Assembly (NCBI RefSeq): GCF_002007105.1
Contig: NZ_MVBC01000004.1
Location: 124,001-188,000, forward strand
DNA length: 64,000 bases
From: Hymenobacter sp. CRA2
Lineage (GTDB): Bacteria; Bacteroidota; Bacteroidia; Cytophagales; Hymenobacteraceae
Direction: 5' to 3'
Below the pieces are notes generated by a model. That model did not search any database. It saw only the letters and a list, made by a program, of their open reading frames with translations, and had not been told where the DNA came from. Position 1 is the first letter of the stretch. Each line of letters begins with the position of its first letter. Below are positions 15,068-24,036 of this stretch, piece by piece. A program made the position numbers and the translations under genes.

Positions 15068-16305
15068 AAGAAAGAGATATTGCTGCTATTATTTCTAGTA
15101 AAGGGCACTATGAGATATCTGCTGCTGATATAAAGACTGTCGGGAAGCGTGAGCCGCGCCTCATGGCGAAATTTGATACAGTTGAAGGTTTGCCCCCTGT
15201 ATTCAAAGAGCTTTCAATGTGTATAACAACGATAAGTAATGGGATGTATTTGTTGTATAAAGATAAAGGATACAGAAGTTACCTTGATATTGGAAAGCAA
15301 TATAAGGAAACTGAAGAACGGTTATTTGTTCCCAAGGAGGCGTTTGAATTAGAAACCCTGAAATTCGCTCCAAATTTATCTGAATCAAAAGCAATAGATT
15401 ATGCTCACCATTCTGGGCTGCTTGGGCATGTGATTGGTGATGATAATCTAAGACTTACCTCGCGAGGTCGATTCTTTTCTTCTGATTTTGAATTAAAGCT
15501 CTCTGCTTCGGGTAAGCCTTTTATAATAAACAAAGCACAGATAGAGGTTGATAGTGGTTATGAGGGTATCGACACCTTTACTTTATTTGAAGCAAAATCT
15601 GGTAAGCGCAAATCATTTAATATTAGACAACTGTATTATCCGTATTCCCACTACGTTAAATTTGTAAAAAAACCAATAAAAAACTTTTTGGTAGAATTTT
15701 CTAATGGTATTTACTATTTTACAGAAGTATGCTTTGATAGTAGTGGTATATATTATGATTACGTTCCTTTGAGGACAGTGGCCTATAAAATACATCAACC
15801 CGGGGATGTATTTTTTGACGTCGATAAGGCTTTGGGTTCACCTGTTATATCATCTGGGAGTATTCCTTTGCCTCAAGCGGATGATGTAAATAAAGTTCTG
15901 GACTTAGGTTCGTTGTTGTTGAATAAATCTATGTCAGGGCTTGATGTTGCTCTCAAGTTTGGCTTAGTATCTCGGCAGGGGGACTATTATCCAAACGCTT
16001 TAGCATACATTGGGCTTGCGGAAAGAGTAGATGGGAAGTTTGTGTTAACGCCAGTAGGAAGAAAGGTTTTTTCTATTGAGAATAGAAGGCTTAGGAATGC
16101 AATGTTCGCTAATGCGATATTAAGTACTAGGTTATTCAAGGATCTGATGAGCGTATATTTAAGATCGGGTTATGTCTTTGTGAAGCAGGAAATGTTGGAT
16201 AGGCTTAGTAAAGAAAATATAAATGGTTCAACAATAGAACGCCGTTACACTACCGCGAAAAGATGGTTGGAATGGATTAGGATATATGCAATAGAGGGTA
16301 ATTAA
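15007..16305 (+). CDS. Predicted type II restriction endonuclease, PD-(D/E)XK fold
   Basis: This 432-residue protein is encoded downstream of the Dam-type methylase in an AT-rich island. Seen: a PD-(D/E)XK-like core with E180-V-D182, then a spacer and FEAK (E195, K197), typical of metal-dependent DNA cleavage. The N-terminal 150 residues may be a DNA-recognition part. The C-terminal 120 residues look like winged-helix segments (ALAYIGLAERVDGKFVLTPVGRKVF). I do not recognise a named enzyme. If it pairs with the methylase it should cut the same site, possibly GATC, which is inference. The island ends here; GC-rich sequence resumes by 16330. Confidence 0.75.
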   Translation: MSKQNNKDFAKTEKAWRAIVEERDIAAIISSKGHYEISAADIKTVGKREPRLMAKFDTVEGLPPVFKELSMCITTISNGMYLLYKDKGYRSYLDIGKQYKETEERLFVPKEAFELETLKFAPNLSESKAIDYAHHSGLLGHVIGDDNLRLTSRGRFFSSDFELKLSASGKPFIINKAQIEVDSGYEGIDTFTLFEAKSGKRKSFNIRQLYYPYSHYVKFVKKPIKNFLVEFSNGIYYFTEVCFDSSGIYYDYVPLRTVAYKIHQPGDVFFDVDKALGSPVISSGSIPLPQADDVNKVLDLGSLLLNKSMSGLDVALKFGLVSRQGDYYPNALAYIGLAERVDGKFVLTPVGRKVFSIENRRLRNAMFANAILSTRLFKDLMSVYLRSGYVFVKQEMLDRLSKENINGSTIERRYTTAKRWLEWIRIYAIEGN

Positions 16306-16410
16306 TTTAGTTAGTCATATTTTTTGTGGCGAAGTGTTCGGCACGCCGACTATTTTCCGCCGGAATTATCGTTCTTGCTATCCAAACCCGAAACCCAACA
16401 CTTTCTGCCT

Positions 16411-17286
16411 ATGGCCTCTGCTCCCTACGCCCAACCCATGCTGCGCGACGGCGCCCTCGACGGCAAAACCATCATCGTGACCGGCGGCGGCACCGGCCTG
16501 GGCCGCGCCATGACCACGTACTTCCTGCAGCTCGGGGCCAACGTGGTCATCAGCTCGCGCAAGCTGGATGTGCTGGAAACCACCGCCAACGAGCTGCGCG
16601 AAAAGACCCACGGCAAGGTGCTGGCCGTGCAGTGCGACGTACGCAAGTACGACGAGGTAGAGCGCCTGGTGCAGCGTACCGTGGAGGAGTTCGGCCGCAT
16701 CGATGTGCTGGTGAACAACGCCGCCGGCAACTTCATCAGCCCCACCGAACGCCTGTCCAACAAGGCCTTTGACGTCATCGTGGACATCGTGCTCAAGGGC
16801 AGCTACAACTGCACCCTGGCCGTGGGCAAGCACTGGATAGCCCAGCAGCAGCCCGGCACCATCCTCAACATCGTGACCACCTACGCCTCCGTGGGCTCGG
16901 CCTTCGTGGTGCCTTCGGCCACGGCCAAAGCCGGCGTGCTGGCCCTCACGCGCTCCTTGGCCGTGGAGTGGGCCAAGTACGGCATCCGCTCAGTAGCCAT
17001 TGCGCCCGGCCCGTTCCCCACGGAAGGCGCCTGGAGCCGCCTGTTCCCCGAGCCGCTGGCCTCTAAGCTGGACCCGGCCGCCTCGGTGCCCCTCAAGCGC
17101 GTGGGCGACCATCAGGAACTGGCCAACCTGGCCGCTTTCCTCGTCTCCGACTTCGCCAGCTACATCAACGGCGAGGTTATCACCATCGACGGTGGCGAGT
17201 GGCTGAACGGCGCCGGTGAGTTCAACAAGCTGGAACTGCTGACCAGCGACATGTGGGACATGATTGAAAAGACCATGCGCCGCTAA
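16411..17286 (+). CDS. SDR oxidoreductase, 2,4-dienoyl-CoA reductase-like
   Basis: This 291-residue classical short-chain dehydrogenase has the cofactor motif TGGGTGLG, CDVRKYDEVE (NADPH-side acidic motif), VNNAAGNFISP, and SxATAKAG in place of the usual YxxxK. A catalytic Tyr is replaced in this position, as in peroxisomal and bacterial 2,4-dienoyl-CoA reductases, which the whole sequence resembles. Such enzymes remove conjugated double bases of unsaturated acyl-CoAs in beta-oxidation. The ATG at 16411 gives MASAPYAQPML, shortly before the Rossmann strand. Its stop codon (17284-17286) touches the left inverted repeat of the GxxExxY cassette. Confidence 0.9.
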   Translation: MASAPYAQPMLRDGALDGKTIIVTGGGTGLGRAMTTYFLQLGANVVISSRKLDVLETTANELREKTHGKVLAVQCDVRKYDEVERLVQRTVEEFGRIDVLVNNAAGNFISPTERLSNKAFDVIVDIVLKGSYNCTLAVGKHWIAQQQPGTILNIVTTYASVGSAFVVPSATAKAGVLALTRSLAVEWAKYGIRSVAIAPGPFPTEGAWSRLFPEPLASKLDPAASVPLKRVGDHQELANLAAFLVSDFASYINGEVITIDGGEWLNGAGEFNKLELLTSDMWDMIEKTMRR

Positions 17287-17418
17287 ATCACGGATTTAGA
17301 CGGATTCATCGGATTGCACGAATTTTGTAGACGATTGTCGGTCAGGCCAGTAGCTTTTGCTGCTGGCTTTTTTCTTATCGGGTATGCTATTTTCAGAAAA
17401 GCTATTTATCCCTTTCCG

Positions 17419-17808
17419 ATGCTGGTTGATATTAGACATAATGAGTTAACCCGCGCTATTATCGGCTGTGCCATGCGCGTGCATAATACACTGGGCAATG
17501 GGTTCCCGGAAATTGTCTATCAGCGCAGCCTAGCAGTCGAACTGAGCGAGTCCGCCCTGGAGTACCAGCAGGAAATTCACTTGCCCGTATACTACAAGTC
17601 TACTGAGGTAGGTAGCCGCCGGGTTGATTTCCTAGTAGCCAATAAAGTCCTGGTTGAGTTAAAAGCCACCCACGAGCTGACACCTGTTCACCACGCCCAA
17701 ATTATTAATTACTTGACGGCTTATCAACTGGAGGTAGGGTTGCTCATCAACTTTGGCCAAGCAAGCCTGGTCTTCAAACGCTTCCTCAAGAACCACTCAG
17801 TACAGTAG
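17419..17808 (+). CDS. GxxExxY protein
   Basis: This 129-residue protein carries the defining GFPEIVY (GxxExxY) signature after the helix RAIIGCAMRVHNTLG. It then has RRVDFLVANKVLVELKA, a D-x(9)-ExK arrangement like the PD-(D/E)XK nuclease core. The family is multicopy in Bacteroidota and its function is unknown; nuclease activity is inference. The ATG at 17419 (MLVDIRHNELTRA) fits the family length; the open frame upstream to 17314 runs through the inverted repeat. A hairpin terminator follows at once. The whole cassette is framed by inverted repeats. Confidence 0.85.
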   Translation: MLVDIRHNELTRAIIGCAMRVHNTLGNGFPEIVYQRSLAVELSESALEYQQEIHLPVYYKSTEVGSRRVDFLVANKVLVELKATHELTPVHHAQIINYLTAYQLEVGLLINFGQASLVFKRFLKNHSVQ

Positions 17809-17814
17809 ATAAAA

Positions 17815-17848
17815 AGCAGCGGAGAGGTAAATCTACCTCCCCGCTGCT
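17815..17848 (+). terminator. Hairpin terminator of the GxxExxY gene
   Basis: A 15-base arm at 17815-17829 pairs with 17834-17848 with one mismatch around a tiny loop. It begins seven bases after the stop codon. Confidence 0.75.
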
Positions 17849-17917
17849 GGGTTTGGTGAACGACAATCAATCGTCCACGAAATCCGTGCAATCCGATGAA
17901 TCCGTCTAAATCCGTGA

Positions 17918-18787
17918 TTAGAATTTGTACTCTTTGTAATCCTTGGTAAACTCTGCCGCCGGAATGGGCTGGTTGGCTACCACCTGCGAGAATTCGAACG
18001 ATTCGAACAGGCCTTTGTCATCCCACACGGCCACGGCCAGGGGCAGCATCATTTTCTGATCGACGCACAGAATGGTGCGGCTGCCGTAGGCGTTGGGCAC
18101 TTGCAGCGTTTTGCCGGCGGGCAGCACGTCCTCGTAGCCCAGGTCGTTGCGCTGGGCAATGCGGAACTCGCCGCAGCCGAAGCGTTCCGCAATCTTGGCC
18201 GCGGTTTCGCCGCCCGTGGTTTTGTAGCTTACGTACCGAAACTGCGGAAAATCGGAGCGAAGCAGGTAGCACAGGCGGCCCTGAATGGTGGTGTCGCCGG
18301 TGTAGCGGAAGGAGCGGCGGTAGGCCTCGGAGCGCTGCGGCGGAATGCGAATCAGGTCGGCAATGACGCCGTAGCCTGCGTCAAGCACCGCGTGGTGCTG
18401 GTTGCGGCGCATGATGGCCCCGTTCGGGTCGAGGCTCACCGTCACGTAGGGGAACTTGCCGGGGTACACCCAGGCGTCGCCGCCGTTCTGGCCCTGCACC
18501 CACAGCACCTCGATGCCCTTCTGGTTGCGCAGGTAAATGCGCAGGGGCGAGGCGCCGATTTTCATGAGCGTGCGGGCCTGCTGGTAGCCGTCGGCGTGCC
18601 GTTCGTTGGCCTTCACGTTGCAACGCAGGGTTTGCAGCTTGTTGATGGAGGCCGACAAGCGCGCCAGCAACGATTCGGTAGTAGGCGCGTCGGTGGGACG
18701 AGCCGGCGTGGGGGCCGCGGCGGGCGGTGCGGTGGTCGGTCCCAGCAAGCTCAGCAGGGACAGCGGCCAGAGCAACGGAGAAATCAT
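17918..18787 (-). CDS. DUF1571-family exported protein with a LysM-like insert
   Basis: This 289-residue protein has an N-terminal hydrophobic segment (LLWPLSLLSLLG), so export is likely, followed by a Pro/Ala/Thr linker. The body (about 40-180 and 232-289) resembles DUF1571, with KANERHADGYQQ, RIYLRNQKGIEVLWVQG and the closing FEFSQV. Between them, residues about 188-232 (GGETAAKIAERFG to GKTLQVPN) look like a LysM peptidoglycan-binding motif placed within the domain. Family function is unknown; a lipid- or envelope-associated role is inferred. The stop at 17918-17920 overlaps the right inverted repeat of the GxxExxY cassette. Confidence 0.75.
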   Translation of the reverse strand: MISPLLWPLSLLSLLGPTTAPPAAAPTPARPTDAPTTESLLARLSASINKLQTLRCNVKANERHADGYQQARTLMKIGASPLRIYLRNQKGIEVLWVQGQNGGDAWVYPGKFPYVTVSLDPNGAIMRRNQHHAVLDAGYGVIADLIRIPPQRSEAYRRSFRYTGDTTIQGRLCYLLRSDFPQFRYVSYKTTGGETAAKIAERFGCGEFRIAQRNDLGYEDVLPAGKTLQVPNAYGSRTILCVDQKMMLPLAVAVWDDKGLFESFEFSQVVANQPIPAAEFTKDYKEYKF

Positions 18788-18865
18788 GCGGTGAAAATCG
18801 TGTAGGGGTGGAGCGGGCAGGAATTGTGGGGCAAACGGCCCGGCGCGGCCCTGAGTTCAGGCCGG

Positions 18866-19165
18866 TTAGTTCAGACTGATTTTGGGCAGGCGCGAGGCCA
18901 CGCTGTCGAAGACAAAGAGCTCATCGATTTCGATCTGGCGCAGAAACTTATACAGCGGAAACTGCTCGACCACCACGCGCACGGCCTCGGCGGAGGCCCC
19001 GTGCATGGTTACCCAACCGCGGGAGCGGTCGGCGCTGATGGCGTACGACACGATGATGTTTTCCTCGATGAGGTTGTTGATGAACGTGCGGTGGCGGGGA
19101 ATCAGCGCGACGAATTCCTCGTCGAAATAGTCGGGTAAGCGGAGCGTCACTACGTACAAGCCCAT
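18866..19165 (-). CDS. Small YciI-like ferredoxin-fold protein, function unknown
   Basis: Starting at MGLYVVTLRLP (ATG at 19165) the 99 residues give the beta-alpha-beta-beta-alpha-beta pattern of YciI/Dabb-like small proteins (YVVTLRLPDYFDEEFVALIPRHR, then WVTMHGASAEAVRVVVEQFP). Such folds often act as small accessory or degradative enzymes, but the pocket residues are not diagnostic. The frame is open upstream to 19774 antisense to the glycosyltransferase, which I regard as spurious. Confidence 0.7.
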   Translation of the reverse strand: MGLYVVTLRLPDYFDEEFVALIPRHRTFINNLIEENIIVSYAISADRSRGWVTMHGASAEAVRVVVEQFPLYKFLRQIEIDELFVFDSVASRLPKISLN

Positions 19166-19276
19166 AAGAAAACTGCGGCAGGAAGGTTGCCCGGTAAACG
19201 CCTGGGGCTTCGGGAAGGTTGACGCCCGGCCTCTGGAAGGTAACTTTTTTTGCCCAGCGCCCGAACAAGGCCCCGT

Positions 19277-20047
19277 ATGCAATTCGCCGTAATCACTCCC
19301 ACGCACAACCGCGCGGCCTTTCTGCCCGAAGCGGTCCGAAGCGTGCGCGCCAGCGTGCTGGCCCCGCTGCCCGATGTCAGCTACCAGCACCTCATCCTTG
19401 ACAACGCCTGTACCGACAACACGGCCAGCTTCCTGCAAGAAGCCACCGGCTGGGAAGGGCCCGCCATCCGCAGTTGGCAGCACGCCGGTGCGGAGCGCCT
19501 GCTGCCCGGCCCGGCCCGCAACCAGCTCATCCGCGAAACGGCGCCCGAAGCCTGGCTGGTGCCCCTCGACGACGACGACATCCTGCTGCAGCGCTGCCTG
19601 TACCACTACGGCGCCCAGATCGAAGCCAACCCCGACAAGCAGTGGTTTGTGGCCGATTTTCTGCGCGTAGACGAGGAGCGGCGCTACCTGCCCGGCGAGG
19701 ATTACTACGCCTGGCGCTTCGAGACGCCGGCTAAGATGCTGGAAGCCATTTTCAAGGCCGAGCACTTCATCCAAGGCAACGTGTGCTACAGCCGCCGCCT
19801 GTTCGATGAGGTGGGCGGCTACGACGAAGAGTTGCGCATGGCCGAAGACCTGGACCTGTACGTGCGCTTCCTACTGGCCGGGCACCTGCCCGTTATTTGC
19901 CCGCATCTGAGCCATTTGCACCGCTTCCACCGCGCCAACGTGAGCATCGGCGTGGATGCGGCCAAACACGGGGCTGACCTGCAGGTGATTTACGACAAGT
20001 ACGCTGCGCAGCTGCAGGAGCTGGGCGTGGAGCGGCCGGGCGAGTAA
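19277..20047 (+). CDS. Family 2 (GT-A) glycosyltransferase
   Basis: This 256-residue protein opens with the nucleotide-sugar strand FAVITPTHNRAAFLPEAV and contains PLDDDDILL, a DxD-type metal-binding motif. The acceptor region has GGYDEELRMAEDLDLYVRFL, the ED motif of GT2 enzymes. It transfers an activated sugar to an unknown acceptor at the cytoplasmic side. There is no membrane segment. The ATG at 19277 is nine codons inside the longest frame and gives the canonical MQFAVITPTHN start. A structured element follows the stop at 20052. Confidence 0.9.
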   Translation: MQFAVITPTHNRAAFLPEAVRSVRASVLAPLPDVSYQHLILDNACTDNTASFLQEATGWEGPAIRSWQHAGAERLLPGPARNQLIRETAPEAWLVPLDDDDILLQRCLYHYGAQIEANPDKQWFVADFLRVDEERRYLPGEDYYAWRFETPAKMLEAIFKAEHFIQGNVCYSRRLFDEVGGYDEELRMAEDLDLYVRFLLAGHLPVICPHLSHLHRFHRANVSIGVDAAKHGADLQVIYDKYAAQLQELGVERPGE

Positions 20048-20051
20048 GTTA

Positions 20052-20118
20052 CCAGGACTTCCACCAAGAATTGGTGGCCGGCGCAGTGCTGCCAGGTGTT
20101 GCGCCGGTCCATTCCTGG
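20052..20118 (+). other. Predicted three-way-junction RNA or DNA structure
   Basis: CCAGGA (20052-20057) pairs with TCCTGG (20113-20118), enclosing two perfect hairpins: CCACCAA/TTGGTGG (20061-20067 with 20071-20077) and CCGGCGCA/TGCGCCGG (20078-20085 with 20100-20107). A further palindrome TAATCA-ggt-TGATTA lies at 20135-20149. No T run follows, so a plain terminator does not explain it. It sits between convergent genes. Confidence 0.45.
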
Positions 20119-20178
20119 AACATTATTGGCGGGCTAATCAGGTTGATTAACGCTTGCTCTTGCATGTGGATAGACTAA

Positions 20179-21468
20179 CTATAGTTGGCGTACGATCTGG
20201 CCGCCCTTCATCACCCAGCGCACCTGCCGCAGGGCTTCTACTTGCTGCGTCGGGTCGCCCGGCACGGCTACTAGGTCGGCGAGCAGGCCGGGCTTTACCT
20301 GGCCGCGGTCGGCGAGGTGAAACAGTTGGGCGTTGCCGCTCGTGGCGCCGCGCAGCACGTCCAGCGGCGTGAGGCCGTACTCGCGCACCAGCAATTCCAG
20401 CTCGCGCACGTTGTCGCCGTGGGTGAATACGCCCACGTCGCCGCCAAAGGCCAGCGTGACACCGGCCTTCCGCGCGGCCTGCACGCAGGCTTTCTTCTGT
20501 CGGATGCGTTCGGGCTCGGGGTCCTGGCCCTTGCGCCAGCCGCGGTACTGCGTGATGGCGTCGCCGGCAGCCACCGTGGGGCAGAGGGCCACGCCGCGCT
20601 GGCGCATGAGCTTGAATACTTCCGGCGTGCCGTTGTCGCCGTGCTCGATGGTTTCGACGCCGGCCAAGGTGGCGCGGCGCATGCCCTCGGGCGTGGAGGC
20701 GTGCGCTACCACCGGCCGGCCCAGGGAGCGGGCCGTGGCCACGATGAGGTTCAGCTCGTCCTGCGAAAACGTGGGCACCGAAGCCCCGCCCGCCGTCAGG
20801 CGGTAATCGGCGTACACCTTCACCACGTCGGCCCCGCGGCTGACCTGCTCGCGCACGGCGCGCACCACCTCATCGGCCCCACTGACTTCCTGCGCGCCCT
20901 GGGGCACCGATATTTCAGCCGTGAGCTTGGGGCCGTAGCAGCCGGTGGCCACCAGTGCGCGGGTAGCAACCAGCAGGCGCGGGCCGGGAATAATACCCTG
21001 GTCGATAGCTTTTTTCAGCCCGACGTCGGCGTAGTCGGCGCCTTCGGAGCCCAGGTCGCGGGCGGTGGTGAAGCCGGCCTGCAGGGTACGCTGGGCGTGC
21101 ACGGTGGCGCGGGCTACGCGCTCGGCCTGGGACTCGCGCAGCACCTGGTCGTCCCAGCTGGTTTCGTTGTAGGGGTGCAGCAGCAGGTGCGAATGGCCCT
21201 CGATCAGGCCCGGCAGCAGCGTCAGGCCGGGCAAGGCCACCGTTTGAGCCCCGGCCGGCGCGCTTAGCTCACTTGCCGGACCTACAGCTTTGATTCGGTC
21301 GCCCTCCACCAGCACGGCCCAGCCGGGGTGCAGGGTTTGGCCGTCGAACACGGCGGTGGGCTGCAGCAATTGGGTTCTGACGGGGGCAGATTGGCCGTGG
21401 ACGGAAGCAAGCGCCTGACCCCAACAGGCGGTCAGCAAAATGCCGAAGCGGAAAAAGGAGCGAAGCAT
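20179..21468 (-). CDS. Secreted amidohydrolase-family enzyme (imidazolonepropionase/prolidase-like)
   Basis: This 429-residue metal hydrolase has a signal peptide ([19 protein letters not shown]) and is therefore periplasmic or secreted. Seen: the HxH metal site in [15 protein letters not shown], a possible bridging Lys in [12 protein letters not shown], metal or substrate His residues in VVAHAST and TIEHGDNG, and the final Asp in [15 protein letters not shown]. These follow the order of amidohydrolases annotated as Xaa-Pro dipeptidases or imidazolonepropionase-related proteins. The substrate is probably a cyclic or dipeptide amide. A terminator for the upstream S46 peptidase separates the two genes. 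Confidence 0.88.
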   Translation of the reverse strand: MLRSFFRFGILLTACWGQALASVHGQSAPVRTQLLQPTAVFDGQTLHPGWAVLVEGDRIKAVGPASELSAPAGAQTVALPGLTLLPGLIEGHSHLLLHPYNETSWDDQVLRESQAERVARATVHAQRTLQAGFTTARDLGSEGADYADVGLKKAIDQGIIPGPRLLVATRALVATGCYGPKLTAEISVPQGAQEVSGADEVVRAVREQVSRGADVVKVYADYRLTAGGASVPTFSQDELNLIVATARSLGRPVVAHASTPEGMRRATLAGVETIEHGDNGTPEVFKLMRQRGVALCPTVAAGDAITQYRGWRKGQDPEPERIRQKKACVQAARKAGVTLAFGGDVGVFTHGDNVRELELLVREYGLTPLDVLRGATSGNAQLFHLADRGQVKPGLLADLVAVPGDPTQQVEALRQVRWVMKGGQIVRQL

Positions 21469-21570
21469 AGCGCAAGCTAGGCAGCCGTTGGCACATAGCC
21501 CAAGCGACCAAAGGCAGCACCGCCTAGGTAAATAACTAAGAGACGGTCCACGTTCAGCCGGGCCAAAAGA

Positions 21571-21600
21571 AAACCCGAACCGCGTTAACGGTCCGGGTTT
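21571..21600 (-). terminator. Hairpin terminator after the S46 peptidase gene
   Basis: AAACCCGAACCG (21571-21582) pairs with CGGTCCGGGTTT (21589-21600) with one mismatch. On the minus strand it follows the S46 stop, with a T-rich tail from the AAAAGAAA at 21565. Confidence 0.7.
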
Positions 21601-21623
21601 CGGGGGTGGTTGAGTGAGGGCAA

Positions 21624-23903
21624 TTAGTTGGCTGCTGCCGTCTTTTCGCGCTTCACTTTTACCTTTTGCTTCTTTGGTTGCTGCTCCAGCGAGCCATTGG
21701 CTCTTCCGCTCAGGGGGCCGCCGACCAGGTTCATTTCCTTCACCAAGTGCGAAGCACCGGCGTATTTATCAACCACAAAGAGCATGTAGCGCACGTCCAA
21801 GGTGATGTTGCGCACGCGGTCCGGGTCGTACATGATGTCGGACATGGTGCCTTCCCAGTTGCGGTCGAAGTTGGTGCCGATCAGCTCACCGCGGCCGTTA
21901 ATCACGGGCGAGCCGCTGTTGCCGCCGGTGGTGTGGTTGGTGGCCGTGAAAGCCACCGGCACCGTACCGTCGACAGCGTAGGGCCCGTAGTCCTTCTTCT
22001 GGTACAGCTCCACCAGGCGGGCTGGCACCTCAAAGTCGGGGTTCGTGGGGTCCGCTTTTTCCATGATGCCGTCGAGGGTGGTGTAGTACTCGTACGCCAC
22101 GCCGTCGGCGGGCTGGTAGCCAGCTACCTGGCCGTAGGCCACGCGCAGGGTGGAGTTGGCATCGGGGTAGAACTTGCGCTGCGGCTGCCACTGGCGCAGC
22201 CCGGCAATGTAGGTGCGTTGCAGCAGCGTAATCTGGTCCTGCGCTTGGGTGTAAGTCGGCAGCACCTTCTGGCGGTAGGTAGCCACGATGGGCGCAATCA
22301 GCTGGTAGGCCGGGTCGGCGGTCAGGGCTGTGGCGTTACCCTTGGCCAGCTCGTCGAGCACCTGCAGGGCACTGGCCTCGGAGGTGAGGCGGCTGCGGCG
22401 GTACACGTCGGCTACGTAGCGCTGCCAGGCTTCGGGCGTGGTGTTCTGCTTCCGCAAGGCCTTGATGTTGTCGGGCAGCAACTGCTCGGGCGTGCCCTCG
22501 GCGTAGAGCGGGAGCAGGGCGGCGGCTACTTTCTGGTCGGTGGCCACGTTGACGTTGCGGAAAGAGCCGGGCGTGCCCTTGCGGGCCTTGTCGATGGCAG
22601 CCAGCAGCTCGGCCTGCGGGGCCTTGGCCTGAATCAGGTCTACCAGCTGCTGCAGGGCGTTGGCGTAGGCCAGCACCTCGATGCCCATGGCCGCTTCGGT
22701 GGTGTAGTCGCGGGCCACCACGTAGGGGCGCACCAGCTTATACTGCTGCTCCAACTGGTCCAGAATCTGGCCGTAGGCGGCTTTGCGGTTGGCGTCGCCC
22801 TGCTGCACCCACTGGCGGAACTGCTGCTCCTGCTGCTGCTTGCGCGTGACGGCGTCGAGGCGCTTGAGCCCGCGCATTTCGCCGATCCACTTCTTCCAGT
22901 AGTTGGCCAGCGAGGCGTACTTGGCCGCGTACTGAATGCGCACTTTGTCCGAGGCCTTCATGTCGGCGTCGAGGATGCGCAGCTTGGTGTCGCGGACTTT
23001 CACCCGGGCCGGGTCCGAGACGTTGAACGTCTCGTCGACGCCCCAGGAGGTGAGGTACTCGGTGGTGCGGCCGGGGAAGCCGAATACCAGCGTGAAGTCG
23101 CCGGGCTTGACGCCGCTCAGCGAGATGGGCAGCGAGTGGCGCGGACGGAAGGGCTTGTTGTCCTTGGAGTAGGGGGCCGGCTTGTTGTCGGGGCCGGCGT
23201 AGATGCGGAACATGGAGAAGTCGCCGGTGTGGCGGGGCCACATCCAGTTGTCCGTGTCGCCGCCGAATTTGCCGATGCTGCTCGGCGGAGCGCCCACGAG
23301 GCGGATGTCCTCAAATACTTCGGTCACGAACAGGTAGTACTCGCCGCCGCCGAACATGGGCCGCACGAAGGCTTTGTAGTGGGTGCCCTGCACCGCTTTC
23401 TGCGCCAGCTCGGCCGAGCGCTGCTGCACGATCCGCTCCCGGTCGGCCTCGGCAATGCCCGGCTGAATGCCCTGCAGCACCGGGGCTGTCACGTCCTCCA
23501 TGCGCACGATGAAGGTGGCCGTGAGGCCCGGGTTGGGCAGCTCCTGCTCGCGCGTCATGGCCCAGTAGCCCTTGGTGAGGTAGTCATGCTCTACCGAGGA
23601 GTGCTGCTGAATCTGACCGTAGCCGCAGTGGTGGTTGGTGAGCAGCAGGCCTTCGTTGGAGATAATCTCGCCGGTGCACCCGCCGCCAAACTGCACGATG
23701 GCATCCTTGAGCGAGCCGCGGTTGACGGAGTAAATATCTTCGGCCGTGAGCTTGAGGCCTTTTTGCTGCATGTCGGCCTCGTTGAGCTGCTTGAGGAGCA
23801 GCGGCAGCCACATGCCTTCGTCGGCGCGGGCGGCGGCCGGCAAGAGCAGCGTCAGCAGCACGGCGCACAGGCGCAGGCTGCGGGGCAGGGAAAATGACGT
23901 CAC
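21624..23903 (-). CDS. S46-family dipeptidyl-peptidase, DPP11-like
   Basis: This is a periplasmic serine exopeptidase that removes N-terminal dipeptides. Seen: a signal peptide ending AAARA, mature start [10 protein letters not shown], His site [11 protein letters not shown], Asp site [20 protein letters not shown], and Ser site [15 protein letters not shown]. Eighteen residues after the catalytic Ser stands Arg (NFDRNWEG). In the family this position is Arg in DPP11 (Asp/Glu at P1) and Gly in DPP7, so acidic specificity is predicted. I chose the GTG at 23901-23903 ([10 protein letters not shown]), which gives 759 residues and a normal signal peptide. The upstream frame to 24038 overlaps the divergent gene. 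Confidence 0.9.
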   Translation of the reverse strand: MTSFSLPRSLRLCAVLLTLLLPAAARADEGMWLPLLLKQLNEADMQQKGLKLTAEDIYSVNRGSLKDAIVQFGGGCTGEIISNEGLLLTNHHCGYGQIQQHSSVEHDYLTKGYWAMTREQELPNPGLTATFIVRMEDVTAPVLQGIQPGIAEADRERIVQQRSAELAQKAVQGTHYKAFVRPMFGGGEYYLFVTEVFEDIRLVGAPPSSIGKFGGDTDNWMWPRHTGDFSMFRIYAGPDNKPAPYSKDNKPFRPRHSLPISLSGVKPGDFTLVFGFPGRTTEYLTSWGVDETFNVSDPARVKVRDTKLRILDADMKASDKVRIQYAAKYASLANYWKKWIGEMRGLKRLDAVTRKQQQEQQFRQWVQQGDANRKAAYGQILDQLEQQYKLVRPYVVARDYTTEAAMGIEVLAYANALQQLVDLIQAKAPQAELLAAIDKARKGTPGSFRNVNVATDQKVAAALLPLYAEGTPEQLLPDNIKALRKQNTTPEAWQRYVADVYRRSRLTSEASALQVLDELAKGNATALTADPAYQLIAPIVATYRQKVLPTYTQAQDQITLLQRTYIAGLRQWQPQRKFYPDANSTLRVAYGQVAGYQPADGVAYEYYTTLDGIMEKADPTNPDFEVPARLVELYQKKDYGPYAVDGTVPVAFTATNHTTGGNSGSPVINGRGELIGTNFDRNWEGTMSDIMYDPDRVRNITLDVRYMLFVVDKYAGASHLVKEMNLVGGPLSGRANGSLEQQPKKQKVKVKREKTAAAN

Positions 23904-24036
23904 AATGGGGATGGTTGGTGAATGTACCACGAAATTACACCAGCCCGGCCACTCAGGCTGCGCCAGCGGGCGACTACCTTTAGGCGCCGGGCCCCGCACG
24001 CCCCGCGGTTCCGGACTTTTTGCCCCGCTTTTTCGC

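Larger units (their letters stand above)
17286..17919. mobile_element. GxxExxY gene cassette bounded by long inverted repeats
   Basis: The left arm (17286-17324) and the reverse complement of the right arm (17881-17919) agree at 38 of 39 bases. Weaker pairing continues inwards for about 15 more bases (GACGATTG shared). Each arm carries four CGGATT-like units about 9-10 bases apart. The left arm starts on the last base of the SDR stop codon and the right arm overlaps the stop of the convergent DUF1571 gene. Inside are the GxxExxY gene and its terminator only. That it moves is inferred from the structure. Confidence 0.65.
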
